Source of the DNA: Clostridiaceae bacterium
Lineage (GTDB): Bacteria > Bacillota > Clostridia > Lachnospirales > Lachnospiraceae
NCBI GenBank assembly: GCA_910575435.1
Contig: CAJTGI010000001.1
Location: forward strand, 471,093 to 535,092
Direction: 5' to 3'
Length of the DNA stretch: 64,000 bases
The position numbers and the translations under genes were made by a program. Of the stretch, positions 1-8,888 are shown piece by piece (positions within the stretch are counted from its first letter, which is position 1; each line of letters starts with the position of its first letter). The notes under the pieces are model-generated. The model worked only from the letters and a program-made list of their open reading frames with translations. It ran no database searches and was not told the origin of the DNA.

Positions 1-1215
1 ATCAGCTTCCCCCTGTCCATCTCCTGCATCGCCATCGCCCTTCTCTTCGGCATCGGAGGATCTTCCTCCTTTAACATCGCCATGGGCAGGGGGCAGACCA
101 TCCCGGAGGAGCGGGAGCAGGCACCCTACTATATGGGAAACGCCCTGCTGATGATGGGCGTGCTTGGCACCCTTCTATGCCTCGTCACCCAGATATTCCT
201 CAAGCCCCTGCTACTCTTTTTCGGCTCCCCGGACCAGGTACTCCCTTACGCCATCCCCTACACCCGGTATGTGTCATTTGGCTTTCCCTTCCTCATCATC
301 GCCACCGGGGGCGGCCATCTCATCCGGGCAGACGGAAGGCCCCAGTTTACCATGCTGTGCAATCTCACCGGAGCCATCATCAATACCATATTGGACGCCC
401 TGTTCGTCTTTGGCCTGGATTGGGGCATGACAGGAGCCGCCCTAGCCACTGTCATCGGCCAGGTGGTATCCGGCGGCATGGCTCTCTGTCTCTTGGCCCA
501 CTGCCAAAGCATCTCCCTGATGAAGAAGCATCTGGCATTCCACGGCAGGTACGTGAAGCGAATCATGTCCCTGGGCGCGGCACCCTGCACCAACCAGCTG
601 GCCATGATGGCAGTGCAGATCGTCATGACCAAATCCCTGAAATACTACGGCTCCCTCTCCTCCTACGGGGAATCCGTGCCTATCGCATGCGTGGGAATCA
701 TTACGAAAATCAACCAACTCTACATGGCATTCATCATCGGCATCTCCCAGGGGCTGCAGCCCATCGTCAGCTTTAACTATGGCGCGAAAAAATACCTTCG
801 GGTAAAGGGGGCATATCTCCTGGCCACCGGGTGCGGCTTGGGGCTGTCCGTCCTTTTCTTCTCCCTGTTCCAGCTGATTCCCCGGCAGATCATCTCCCTC
901 TTCGGGGAAGGCTCAGAGATGTATTTCACTTTTGCGGTGAACTATTTTCACATCTTCCTCTTTTTCACCTTCCTAAACTTCCTGCAGCCCATCAGTTCCA
1001 ACTTCTTCACTGCCATCGGAAAGCCCAGGGGAGGCATCTTCCTCTCCCTCACCAGGCAGATCATCTTCCTGCTGCCCCTGATCATCATATTGCCCCTGCC
1101 CATGGGCATCGACGGCATTATGTATGCCGGCCCGGTGGCAGACTGCATGGCGGGGCTTTGCTCTATTTTGATGGTGGGGCTGGAACTGAGGAAGAAGCAG
1201 TACCGCATTCCTTAA
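1..1215 (+). CDS. MATE family multidrug/cation antiporter, 5' end outside window
   Basis: The reading frame is open from base 1, so the gene starts upstream; 404 residues are visible and roughly 40-60 N-terminal residues are missing compared with the usual 450 or so. The product is a polytopic membrane protein with about ten hydrophobic segments. MATE hallmarks include the segment ALFVFGLDWGMTGAALATVI in the first half and the repeated-half motif GISQGLQPIVSFNYGAKK in the second. MATE proteins exchange Na+ or H+ for cationic drugs or metabolites at the cytoplasmic membrane. An ATG at 82 exists, but the frame continues upstream with MATE-like hydrophobic sequence, so 82 is not the real start. 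Its stop overlaps by 4 bp the end of the convergent corA-like gene. The substrate cannot be told from sequence. Confidence 0.9.
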   Translation: MSFPLSISCIAIALLFGIGGSSSFNIAMGRGQTIPEEREQAPYYMGNALLMMGVLGTLLCLVTQIFLKPLLLFFGSPDQVLPYAIPYTRYVSFGFPFLIIATGGGHLIRADGRPQFTMLCNLTGAIINTILDALFVFGLDWGMTGAALATVIGQVVSGGMALCLLAHCQSISLMKKHLAFHGRYVKRIMSLGAAPCTNQLAMMAVQIVMTKSLKYYGSLSSYGESVPIACVGIITKINQLYMAFIIGISQGLQPIVSFNYGAKKYLRVKGAYLLATGCGLGLSVLFFSLFQLIPRQIISLFGEGSEMYFTFAVNYFHIFLFFTFLNFLQPISSNFFTAIGKPRGGIFLSLTRQIIFLLPLIIILPLPMGIDGIMYAGPVADCMAGLCSILMVGLELRKKQYRIP

Positions 1216-2186
1216 ATCATCTTCTTCTTCCGAAGCAGAAACAGAATCACCACGCACAGCAGAATGCTGGTCACGCAGATAATCCCGAACCCGTGGACAG
1301 AGCGGGCCAAGGGCATCCCGGATCCCTCCACGTTCATGCCGTAAAGCCCGGATATCATGGTGGGAATGCCCATCACCAGGGTGATGGAAGTCAGGCTCTT
1401 CATCACGTTGTTCAGGCGGTTGTCCAGCACCGAAGACATCAGTTCCCTGGTTCCATTGATAATGTCCCGATAAATGGTGGTCATCTCAATAGCCTGCTGG
1501 TTCTCCACAATCACGTCATCCAGCAAGTCCTTGTCATCCGGGTACTGCTCCAATCTCTTATATCTGGTAAGACGGTCAAGCACCACGCCGTTTGCCCGAA
1601 GAGAAGTGGCAAAATACACCAAAGTAGACTCCAGGGCATGCAGATCAATCAGGTCCATATCTTCCGTATTGTTATCCACCCGCTCCTCAATCTCCGTGCG
1701 CTTCTTGTCGATAATGCGCAGATGGGACTGGTACTGCGTGGCCACACGGAAAAGAATCTGATAGACGAAGCGCAGCTTCTTCTTCGTGCTGAACTCCTTG
1801 ACCCGGCCGTTGACAAAAGCCTGCAGCACGGGCGTCTCGTCGGTACACACCGTGAGAATGATATCCTGGGTCAAAATAATGCCCAGAGGAACCGTATTGT
1901 ACGCCTCCTTGTCGTGGCGAATCTCCGTGGCAGGGATATCCACCAGAATCAGCGTATATCCGTCTTCCAGCTCCACGCGGGAACTCTCTTCCTCATCCAA
2001 TGCCGCCAGCAAATCCTGCAAGTCGATGTCCAGCTCCCTGGCAATCTCCTCGCCCTCCGTCACCGTGGGATTCACCATGTTCACCCAGGCCCCAGGGCTG
2101 ATCTTCTCCTCCTCATGGATAATGCGGTCATCCGTGCGATAAATCTGTACCAAACTACTCACCTGCCTTCGCTCATACTTTTTCAT
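1212..2186 (-). CDS. corA: CorA-family magnesium/divalent cation channel
   Basis: A 324-residue protein with the CorA layout: a long soluble N-terminal domain rich in acidic and helical segments, then two C-terminal membrane helices. The family signature YGMNV is present at about residue 281, at the end of the first helix (SLTSITLVMGIPTMISGLYGMN), and forms the selectivity filter in known CorA pentamers. The last helix is followed by a basic tail (RKKK), as expected for a cytoplasmic C-terminus. It probably mediates Mg2+ (or Co2+/Ni2+) uptake. The start chosen is the ATG at 2186; a TTG lies one codon upstream and a GTG about ten codons downstream, and no ribosome site clearly decides. It is convergent with the MATE gene, sharing 4 bp at the stops, and appears to be transcribed alone. 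Confidence 0.9.
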   Translation of the reverse strand: MKKYERRQVSSLVQIYRTDDRIIHEEEKISPGAWVNMVNPTVTEGEEIARELDIDLQDLLAALDEEESSRVELEDGYTLILVDIPATEIRHDKEAYNTVPLGIILTQDIILTVCTDETPVLQAFVNGRVKEFSTKKKLRFVYQILFRVATQYQSHLRIIDKKRTEIEERVDNNTEDMDLIDLHALESTLVYFATSLRANGVVLDRLTRYKRLEQYPDDKDLLDDVIVENQQAIEMTTIYRDIINGTRELMSSVLDNRLNNVMKSLTSITLVMGIPTMISGLYGMNVEGSGMPLARSVHGFGIICVTSILLCVVILFLLRKKKMI

Positions 2187-2359
2187 CAAATGCCATTCAC
2201 TGCCAGATATCCCTATGCTGGGATACTCTCAATAATTATAACTATAAATAGAAACACTAATTTATATATTGTAGCACAAAGCCTTCCCTCCCCACAAGCC
2301 CCATTTAAGCCCCCGGGATGTGGCATGAATCATGCCAAAAATCCTCGCCCCTCATTGGA

Positions 2360-3265
2360 CTATAAATAATAACCCTCCAGCATCTTCTTCATCTGCTCCA
2401 GCAAATGGTGCTTCGCATCCCAATACTCTTCCGTCCTGGCCCAAGCCTTTACCAACATCTTCATCTTCACCGGAGATAGCTGGTCAATCACCACGCTCAT
2501 AGGCTCGTCTTTCAGGAGAAGGGGCTCCTCCCCCATCATTGCCAGCAGTTCTTCCCGCAAGGCATCCACATCCGTATCGTAGGGCATCCGAAAATCAATG
2601 ACCATCATGCGCTTCGAGGCATTGGTAGTATTCGTGATATTGCCGCTGGTAATCGTGCCGTTGGGAATAACCACCACCTTATTGTCAGTGGTAGAAACCC
2701 TGGTATAGAAAATATCAATGCTCTCCACCGTGCCCTCAGCACCATCCGCAATAATATAATCCCCCACCTTGAAAGGCTTCATCATGAGAATCAACACGCC
2801 TCCGGCAAAATTCGCCAGGCTCCCCTGCAACGCCAGGCCCACGGCCAGGCCCGCGGAAGCCACCACCGCCGCCACGGTAGCCCCCACGCCCAGAATGCCC
2901 GCCACGATAAAAATCAAAATCGCATGGTATCCCACCTTGGCGCAGGACATGACGAAATTCTGTACTCCCAGATCCACATCCCTTTTCTTCATCCATCTGC
3001 CTGTCAGTTTCAGGCAAATTTTCACAACCCTTCTTCCCACAACAAAGACAAAGAGCGCAAATAAAATCGTCTTCAATCCATCCAGCAACACATTTCTCTG
3101 AGAAAGGAGATACTCGATCAAAAAGCTTGTCTTCTCTGCGCCAGTGGCAGTGGCAGAGTTTAATGTCTCGCTCAGTTCCTCCACGCTCACTCCGTCAGAG
3201 GATGCCGCCAAAGCCGACAAGAAATGCCCAGAATAAAATAATGAACCTGTCAAACCAATGCTCAC
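2360..3265 (-). CDS. mscS: Small-conductance mechanosensitive channel, MscS family
   Basis: About 301 residues. After a poorly conserved N-terminus (residues 1-45) come two membrane helices, the Gly/Ala-rich pore helix (VAAVVASAGLAVGLALQGSL), the beta domain (FKVGDYIIADGAEGTVESID and VVVIPNGTI) and the alpha/beta C-terminal domain. MscS channels open on membrane tension and release solutes during osmotic downshock. I place the start at the GTG at 3265: it follows a GGAAGGAGGA ribosome site by 4-6 nt and its GTGA overlaps the TGA stop of the upstream branching-enzyme-like gene, a usual translational-coupling arrangement. An ATG nine codons upstream (3292) lies before that ribosome site and has none of its own. 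Co-transcription with the glycan-related gene is likely, although the functional link is unclear. Confidence 0.92.
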   Translation of the reverse strand: MSIGLTGSLFYSGHFLSALAASSDGVSVEELSETLNSATATGAEKTSFLIEYLLSQRNVLLDGLKTILFALFVFVVGRRVVKICLKLTGRWMKKRDVDLGVQNFVMSCAKVGYHAILIFIVAGILGVGATVAAVVASAGLAVGLALQGSLANFAGGVLILMMKPFKVGDYIIADGAEGTVESIDIFYTRVSTTDNKVVVIPNGTITSGNITNTTNASKRMMVIDFRMPYDTDVDALREELLAMMGEEPLLLKDEPMSVVIDQLSPVKMKMLVKAWARTEEYWDAKHHLLEQMKKMLEGYYL

Positions 3266-5451
3266 GCTTCTTCCTCCTTCCCCGGATGACACCGGAAAAT
3301 GCTGATTCCCAGAGGAGGCACGTCAATGCTAATCGAATGCTCCCTGCCATCCCATCCCACATCCTTTGACAAAACACGCCGGATATTTGTAGCACCCGTG
3401 CCTCCGAAAAATGTGCTATCACTGTTAAAAATCTCCTTGTAAGACCCAGGATAAGGCACCCCGACACGAAAATTCTCATAAAGCACGGGGGTAAAATTAC
3501 ATACTGCCAGCAATTCCTCCCCGCCCTCCTGCGCCCGCCGAAGGAAGGCAATAATGCTGTGGTCTGCGTCCATGCAGCTGATCCACTCAAATCCCTGTTC
3601 CTGGCAATCCCTCTCATACAGTGCCGGATGGGCCTGGTAAAAATAATTCCACTGCTTGATATAATTCCCCAAGCCAAGATATTTCATTTTCTCCGCCTCA
3701 TCCCAAGAAGAGTCTGCCGCATCGTCCCACTCCTGACTCCCTTTAAAGTCCCGGCCCCCAAAAAGCAATTTCTTTCCAGGATGGAGCATCATGTACCCCA
3801 GAGCTACCCGGAGATTCCCAAACTTTTGAGACAAATCCCCTGGCATCCCTGCCAGCAGCCCCTTGATACCGTCTGCAGACTGGTTGTGGGAAAACATCAG
3901 CACAAACCGCTCGCTGTATGCGTATAGCATTCCATCAATCAGCTTTCCATGGCTTCCCTTCCGAAACAGCGGGTCAATTCCCATATATTCCAGGAAATCC
4001 CCTGTCCAGCCCCCATTCCATTTCAAATCAAACCCCAAGCCATCATTGCCTATCCCCTCCGTCACCTTGGGATAGGCAGAGGCATCCTCCCCAATCAGAA
4101 TCGCGCCGTCTGCCCCCTCATGAAATTTCTCGCTCAGCCTCCGCAGAAAAGCAGCCCCCTCCAGATCTTCGTTACCGCCATACTGGTTAGGCAGCCACAT
4201 CCCCTCCGCCTTTCCATAATCCAGCCGCAGGATAGATTCCATTCCCGTCACCCGAAGGCCATCCACATGGTAACGCTCCTTCCAGAACAGGGCATTTTCC
4301 ACAAGAAAGTCACTGGCACCCGCACCTTCTCTCTGATATTTTCGCACCGCCACCCAATCCAGAATCACGCCAATTCCCTTCTGATGCATATAATCCACAA
4401 AATACATGAAATCTTGGGGAGTGCCATACCGAGCCGTAGGGGCAAAATATCCCTCCGTCTCATATCCCATGGAAACCTCAGAAGCATATTCCATCACAGG
4501 AAGCAGCTGCACATGGGTATAACCCATCTGCGCCAGGTATTTCCCAAGTTCCCGGGCGATTTCTCGGTAATTCCAGTATTCCATCTCCACGAAATCCCGT
4601 CCTCCATCACCCTTCTTCACCACTTCCCTCTTCCACTCGCCCAGATATGCCTCAAAGATAGACATGGGACTGCTAGCACAAGAGAATGCCTTTCTCCTGC
4701 CCATCCACTCCCCGTCATTCCACTGATAGCCACCAAGCTCTGCAACGATGCACGCATCAGATGGCGGCGTCTCATGAAAGAAGGCGCAGGGGTCACCCAT
4801 CAGCTCCATTTCCCTAGCATTCCATTTCACCTCGAACTTATACAGTTCCCCACCGCCCACTTCTGGAACAAATAAGGCAAACATATCTGAATCTTTTTGC
4901 CGAACCATGGGATGCACCCTGCCATCCCAATTATTAAAATCTCCCACCACGCTCACACGCATGGCATTAGGGACGCGGACGGCAAACATGGTTCCTCCGC
5001 ATCTTTTCTCCCCCTTTTTCCCTCTAGGCGACCCGGGCCCACAGATAGCGGCATACTCCCCCGCCCCTGTCACAGTCACAGGATGGGCCCCCAGCCCGGG
5101 GAAAGAAGAGATCTCCCCCTCCGAGGAAAGCAATCCCGTATAGCAATAGGTATCCTTCCCCATGGTCTCCCTGCCATTCTGGAATCTGGCAATCAATTCA
5201 TAGGAAGGAATTTTCTTTCCCGGCAGCAACAGCGCAAAAAAACCTTCCTCGTCCACCTTTTCCATGGGATATAATTTTCTGTCTTTCCCATTCTTCACGA
5301 ACATCGTCTCCGCACCTGGCAGAAATGCCTGAATCAAGATGCCTCCCCGTACCCTGCGGGGGCCCAGAACCTGTTCCGGATGATCGTGCTCCGAGTACAC
5401 GATGGCCTCAATCTCAGCCCAATCCATCAAATCATATAATTTTTTGTCCAT
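3262..5451 (-). CDS. glgB: Glycogen branching enzyme homologue with lost catalytic residues (probable pseudoenzyme)
   Basis: 729 residues with GlgB order: N-terminal GlgB domain (about 10-110), CBM48 (about 150-215, VVGDFNNWDG), GH13 barrel (about 260-600) and C-terminal beta domain. The fold is intact: GYETEGYFAPTARYGTPQDF, WLPNQYGGNEDLE, GFDLKWNGGW and PGKKLLFGG match GlgB closely. The active site is not. GlgB has an Asp nucleophile in RVDAVASM; here the segment reads RVTGMES with Thr at 402. The loop after DWV, normally about 35 residues longer with the conserved His, is deleted (DWVAVRKYQ). The SHDEVVHGK motif reads SHNQSADGI, so the transition-state Asp is Asn 523. The acid Glu (455, GEDAS) remains. 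The start is the ATG at 5451 after GGAAAGGGG; upstream in-frame codons lack a ribosome site. I infer loss of branching activity with retained glucan binding or a regulatory role. Confidence 0.9.
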   Translation of the reverse strand: MDKKLYDLMDWAEIEAIVYSEHDHPEQVLGPRRVRGGILIQAFLPGAETMFVKNGKDRKLYPMEKVDEEGFFALLLPGKKIPSYELIARFQNGRETMGKDTYCYTGLLSSEGEISSFPGLGAHPVTVTGAGEYAAICGPGSPRGKKGEKRCGGTMFAVRVPNAMRVSVVGDFNNWDGRVHPMVRQKDSDMFALFVPEVGGGELYKFEVKWNAREMELMGDPCAFFHETPPSDACIVAELGGYQWNDGEWMGRRKAFSCASSPMSIFEAYLGEWKREVVKKGDGGRDFVEMEYWNYREIARELGKYLAQMGYTHVQLLPVMEYASEVSMGYETEGYFAPTARYGTPQDFMYFVDYMHQKGIGVILDWVAVRKYQREGAGASDFLVENALFWKERYHVDGLRVTGMESILRLDYGKAEGMWLPNQYGGNEDLEGAAFLRRLSEKFHEGADGAILIGEDASAYPKVTEGIGNDGLGFDLKWNGGWTGDFLEYMGIDPLFRKGSHGKLIDGMLYAYSERFVLMFSHNQSADGIKGLLAGMPGDLSQKFGNLRVALGYMMLHPGKKLLFGGRDFKGSQEWDDAADSSWDEAEKMKYLGLGNYIKQWNYFYQAHPALYERDCQEQGFEWISCMDADHSIIAFLRRAQEGGEELLAVCNFTPVLYENFRVGVPYPGSYKEIFNSDSTFFGGTGATNIRRVLSKDVGWDGREHSISIDVPPLGISIFRCHPGKEEEA

Positions 5452-5571
5452 AGCTACCCCTTTCCATATCCTTGCCGGAAGCACCTGTGTCTCCATCACA
5501 ATTTACAGCCATTCATTCCTTCGTGAAAGGAATCATCCCCTGACTCTTTCATCAATCATTGCCAGCCATGC

Positions 5572-6810
5572 TTAAATCTCATGGATAAACAATCCGCTGC
5601 GGAGCTTGGGCTCAAACCATGTGGACTTAGGCGGCATGAGAAGGCCAGCGTCTGCCACGGCAAAAAGTTCATGGATGGACGTGGGATACATGGCAAAGGA
5701 AATCTTCATATCACTATCCGCCCTTCTCTCCAACTCCTCCAATCCCCGAATCCCTCCGATAAAGTCAATCCGCTCGTCCGTCCTGGGATCACCGATTCCC
5801 AAGATTGGCTCAAAAAGATAATCCTGCAGCAAAGACACATCCAGAGAATCCACTGCATCCCCAATCTGCCTCAGTTTCTCGGATATCTCCAGCCGATACC
5901 ATTTCCCATCCAGATACATCGTAGCCTGTCCCTTTTTCTCAGGATGGCCTGCCCCGTCCATAGGCTTCAGAGAAAAATTCTCCTGAATCCGCTCCAGGAA
6001 CTCTTCCACAGTAAGCCCATTCAAATCCTTTATGCTACGATTGTAGTCCATAATCATCAGCTGGTCGTCCGGAAAGAGCACGGACAGAAAATAATTGAAC
6101 TCCTCAGAGCCATCATAGTCCGGGTGCTCCTCCCGCCTCTTTAAGCTCACCTTCACTGCGGAAGCAGCCCTGTGATGCCCATCCGCAATATAGATTTCTC
6201 CAATACCGGCAAATGCCCCCTCAATCTTTTCTATGTCTGTAGAATCATCCACCTTCCAAACTCTGTGGGTGACGCCATCCTCTGCCTTAAAGTCATACAG
6301 CGGTAGAATATCCCCTGTCACCCTGGTCACGATGCCATTAATCACTTCCTGAGATCGGTAAGCCAGAAAAATAGGCCCCGTCTGGGCACTCAAAGTATCC
6401 ACATGGCGAATCCGGTCCTGCTCCTTCTCCTCCCGGGTATTCTCATGCTTCTTGATGACGCTATTAAGATAATCATCCACGCTGGCGCAAGCCACGATGC
6501 CGGTCTGTTCCCTGCCGTCCATGGTGAGCTGGTAAATATAGTAGCACCGCTCCCCGTCAGTCACATACACCCCCTCTGCCTTCCTGGCTTCGTACAATTC
6601 CCTAGCCTTCTCATATACCTTGGGATCATAGGTGTCCACGTCATCGGAAAACTGCGTCTCCGCCCGGTCTATATTCAAAAAAGACAGCGGCTCATTCCCC
6701 GCCGCCTCCTTGGCCTCCTGCCGATTGTACACGTCATAGGGAAGCGCCGCCACCTTGGAAGCCACATCCTCTCTCGGCCGCACTGCTACAAATGGTTTTA
6801 CTGTCGCCAT
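5572..6810 (-). CDS. DUF1015 family protein
   Basis: 412 residues matching DUF1015 (SpoVK-neighbour type) over the whole length, from the N-terminal KPFVAVRPREDVASKVAALP and YDVYNRQEAKE to the C-terminal MPPKSTWFEPKLRSGLFIHE. The mid-protein segment IYIADGHHRAASAVK is the best conserved motif of the family and looks like a nucleotide- or metal-binding site. There are no membrane segments, so it is cytosolic. No reaction is known to me for this family; in related clostridia it is often beside serine/3-phosphoglycerate metabolism genes, which is not the case here. The ATG at 6810 follows GAGGTAGAGT. It is separated from the divergent HAD-GNAT gene by an intergenic region carrying a promoter for the latter. 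Confidence 0.85.
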   Translation of the reverse strand: MATVKPFVAVRPREDVASKVAALPYDVYNRQEAKEAAGNEPLSFLNIDRAETQFSDDVDTYDPKVYEKARELYEARKAEGVYVTDGERCYYIYQLTMDGREQTGIVACASVDDYLNSVIKKHENTREEKEQDRIRHVDTLSAQTGPIFLAYRSQEVINGIVTRVTGDILPLYDFKAEDGVTHRVWKVDDSTDIEKIEGAFAGIGEIYIADGHHRAASAVKVSLKRREEHPDYDGSEEFNYFLSVLFPDDQLMIMDYNRSIKDLNGLTVEEFLERIQENFSLKPMDGAGHPEKKGQATMYLDGKWYRLEISEKLRQIGDAVDSLDVSLLQDYLFEPILGIGDPRTDERIDFIGGIRGLEELERRADSDMKISFAMYPTSIHELFAVADAGLLMPPKSTWFEPKLRSGLFIHEI

Positions 6811-6944
6811 ACTCTACCTCAACTTTCCTGCTTGCTAATCTCGTTCTTCACATACTATATTAGTATAGCAGAAATGCCCCAAAAAACCTATCACTTTTTT
6901 CCATGTATCATTCTTTGAGATCAGACATTTTCATCAACCATGAT

Positions 6945-6973
6945 TTGTACTTTTTTCCAATCTTTGGTATACT
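6945..6973 (+). promoter_or_regulatory. Predicted sigma-A promoter for the HAD-GNAT gene
   Basis: A -35 box TTGTAC at 6945-6950 and a perfect-looking -10 box TATACT at 6968-6973 are separated by 17 bp. The start codon at 7056 lies about 75 bp downstream of the expected transcription start. This is seen directly in sequence; activity is inferred. Confidence 0.55.
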
Positions 6974-7055
6974 GATACAAATAAAGCGCAATCGGCGAGA
7001 CACATAGGGAAACCATGGCACCTATTATGAATAAATGAAAAACGGAGGGATGCTT

Positions 7056-8234
7056 ATGTTAAAAGCGATTATATTTGATATGGACGGCGTCATTATCGAC
7101 AGCGAGCCCCAGCACGCCCAGGCGGCTATGCAGGTATTCAAGCGGCACGGGGCAGACGCAGATTACGACTACTGCGCCAGCTTTATCGGCAGTTCCACCC
7201 GGGCAATGACCGAGGATGCCATCGAGAAATTCGGCATCTCCACACCTCCAGACGAACTCCTTCAGGAAATGAATGCGGAAAAAAAGAAGATATTAAAGGA
7301 AGAGGGCTATACCGTCCTGCCCGGCATCAGGGAACTGATTAGAAATCTATACCACAATGGATTCCGCCTGGCCATCGCTTCCTCCTCTTCCCCCTCGGAG
7401 ATTGAAAATACGGTAAAAACCCTAAACATAAAAAAATATTTTACAAAACTAATCTCCAGCAGCCATGTGGAACATCCCAAGCCGGCTCCCGACAGCTTCC
7501 TTCTGGCATTAAAAGAACTGGGCGTCAGCGCAAAGGAAACCATGGTGGTGGAGGATTCCTGCTTTGGGGCCCAGGCAGCAAAAGCCGCCGGCATCACCTG
7601 CGTGGGGTTCGTAAATCCCCATTCCGGACAGCAGGACCTATCCACTGCGGACGTGCTATTAGAATCCTTCGAGGATATCGACCACCGTTTCTTCAAAAAT
7701 GTGCATATGCGCAGCAATGGCAAGCCCATCACCATCGCCGACACCAAGCGGCTAATGATTCGGGAAATGTCTACGGAGGACGTGCCGGATATGTATGAAA
7801 TGTACAAAAATCCAGAAGTGCGCAAATACATCCCAGACATTGACGAATATCTGGAAGTTGAGGTGGAGAAGCAGGCTGCCTACATCCGCAACGTCTATTC
7901 CTTCTATGGATATGGCATCTGGGGGGTATTCAGCAAGACATCCCGAAAACTAATCGGCCGGTGCGGCATTGAAAACCTTATGATAGACGGGAAGGAAGAA
8001 ATCGCTCTCTCCTATCTTTTGGACAACTCCCACTGGGGATATGGATATGCCTTGGAATGCTGCAATGCCGTCCTTGACTACGCACGAGAGGAACTGGATA
8101 TTTCCCGCATCGTGGCAGTCATAGACAAGGAAAATGCCCGCTCAATCCACACTGCGAAAAATCTAAATATGACTCTGGAAAAAGAGTTTACCTACAAGGG
8201 ACGGAATAGTTTGCTATATAGCATTGAGTTTTAA
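7056..8234 (+). CDS. HAD phosphatase (beta-phosphoglucomutase-like) fused to GNAT acetyltransferase
   Basis: 392 residues in two domains. Residues 1-215 form a HAD-superfamily IA hydrolase with cap: motif I FDMDGV (Asp8, Asp10), motif II Ser in IASSSS (about 110), motif III Lys in HPKPAPDSF (about 142) and motif IV VVEDS (about 164). Residues 225-392 form a GNAT N-acetyltransferase (TKRLMIREMSTEDVPDMYEM at its start, then the strand-turn GRCGIENL and WGYGYALECC as the acetyl-CoA region). The HAD part probably removes phosphate from a sugar phosphate or similar metabolite; the acetyltransferase target is unknown. The start is the ATG at 7056, placed 6 nt after GGAGGG; two earlier in-frame ATGs overlap or precede that ribosome site. 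The gene is monocistronic, between its own promoter and terminator. The fusion is seen directly; what links the two activities is unknown. Confidence 0.88.
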   Translation: MLKAIIFDMDGVIIDSEPQHAQAAMQVFKRHGADADYDYCASFIGSSTRAMTEDAIEKFGISTPPDELLQEMNAEKKKILKEEGYTVLPGIRELIRNLYHNGFRLAIASSSSPSEIENTVKTLNIKKYFTKLISSSHVEHPKPAPDSFLLALKELGVSAKETMVVEDSCFGAQAAKAAGITCVGFVNPHSGQQDLSTADVLLESFEDIDHRFFKNVHMRSNGKPITIADTKRLMIREMSTEDVPDMYEMYKNPEVRKYIPDIDEYLEVEVEKQAAYIRNVYSFYGYGIWGVFSKTSRKLIGRCGIENLMIDGKEEIALSYLLDNSHWGYGYALECCNAVLDYAREELDISRIVAVIDKENARSIHTAKNLNMTLEKEFTYKGRNSLLYSIEF

Positions 8235-8250
8235 AGAAGGCACAAACCAA

Positions 8251-8280
8251 AAAGAGGAATGCACTGGCATTCCTCTTTTT
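8251..8280 (+). terminator. Rho-independent terminator after the HAD-GNAT gene
   Basis: A 12-bp perfect stem (AAAGAGGAATGC, loop ACTG, GCATTCCTCTTT) runs into a T-run, 16 bp after the stop. The A-rich left flank means it may also stop transcription coming from the convergent lipoprotein gene. Confidence 0.85.
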
Positions 8281-8360
8281 GGCTGTGTCAATCATTCCGG
8301 CGATAGCACAGACAGATTGGATGCGATTACCACAAAAACCGTGACGCATGTCCCCCAGAG

Positions 8361-8759
8361 TTATCGGTTCTTGCCGCTAGTCTCTGAATTGTTGGTATCT
8401 GTAGCATTATCCTTCTCCCCGTCATCCATTGCCCCATCTGTATCATCTGTGGCATCATTCAGCACATCCCCTGCGGCATCACCTGCATCACGAATGGCAT
8501 CTCCGGTACCGTCTACCGCATCTCTGGTGACATCCCCCGCATCATCCAAAGCATCCTTGGTAGCGTCCCCTGCATCGTCTAGAGCATCTTCCCCATCCTG
8601 CATCGCGTCATCCGTCTCTTCCGGCGCCATCGTCTCCTGGGCCTCCGGACTGGCACTGGCATCATTGTCATTCTTATTATTGCCGCATCCTGCAAAAACC
8701 ATGGCAGATAAGCACAGCACCGCCGTCAAAGCCAAATATTTTTTCTTCAAAACATTCAC
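8361..8759 (-). CDS. Small lipoprotein with Asp/Ala-rich repeats
   Basis: About 132 residues. A lipoprotein signal peptide is clear: basic LKKKYLALT, hydrophobic core, then the lipobox FAGC with Cys at about residue 25. The mature part is very acidic and low-complexity, with an 11-residue periodicity visible as DAGDATKDALD, DAGDVTRDAVD, GTGDAIRDAGD and DAAGDVLNDATD, a pattern expected to form an amphipathic helix like LEA-type or YtxH-like stress proteins. Function is unknown; it is anchored on the outer face of the membrane. The start is uncertain: two adjacent GTG codons (8762, 8759) follow AGAAAGG; I use the second because of spacing. Base composition follows the repeats. Confidence 0.75.
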   Translation of the reverse strand: MNVLKKKYLALTAVLCLSAMVFAGCGNNKNDNDASASPEAQETMAPEETDDAMQDGEDALDDAGDATKDALDDAGDVTRDAVDGTGDAIRDAGDAAGDVLNDATDDTDGAMDDGEKDNATDTNNSETSGKNR

Positions 8760-8888
8760 CACACCTTTCTGTCAGTTACTATTCACAGCCATTCAACCCA
8801 TCGTGCGATAGCAACTTCTATCTTTTTATTTGCAACATTAGTATGGCTTCCGCTTGAAAAAATATGCAATGATATTTTAATTCATATA

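Noticed and set aside
831..2369. Very long open frame on the plus strand opposite corA
   Set aside because: It has no domain, low-complexity His/Gln/Leu composition and lies antisense to a well-recognised CorA gene with its GMN motif; it is a codon-usage shadow.
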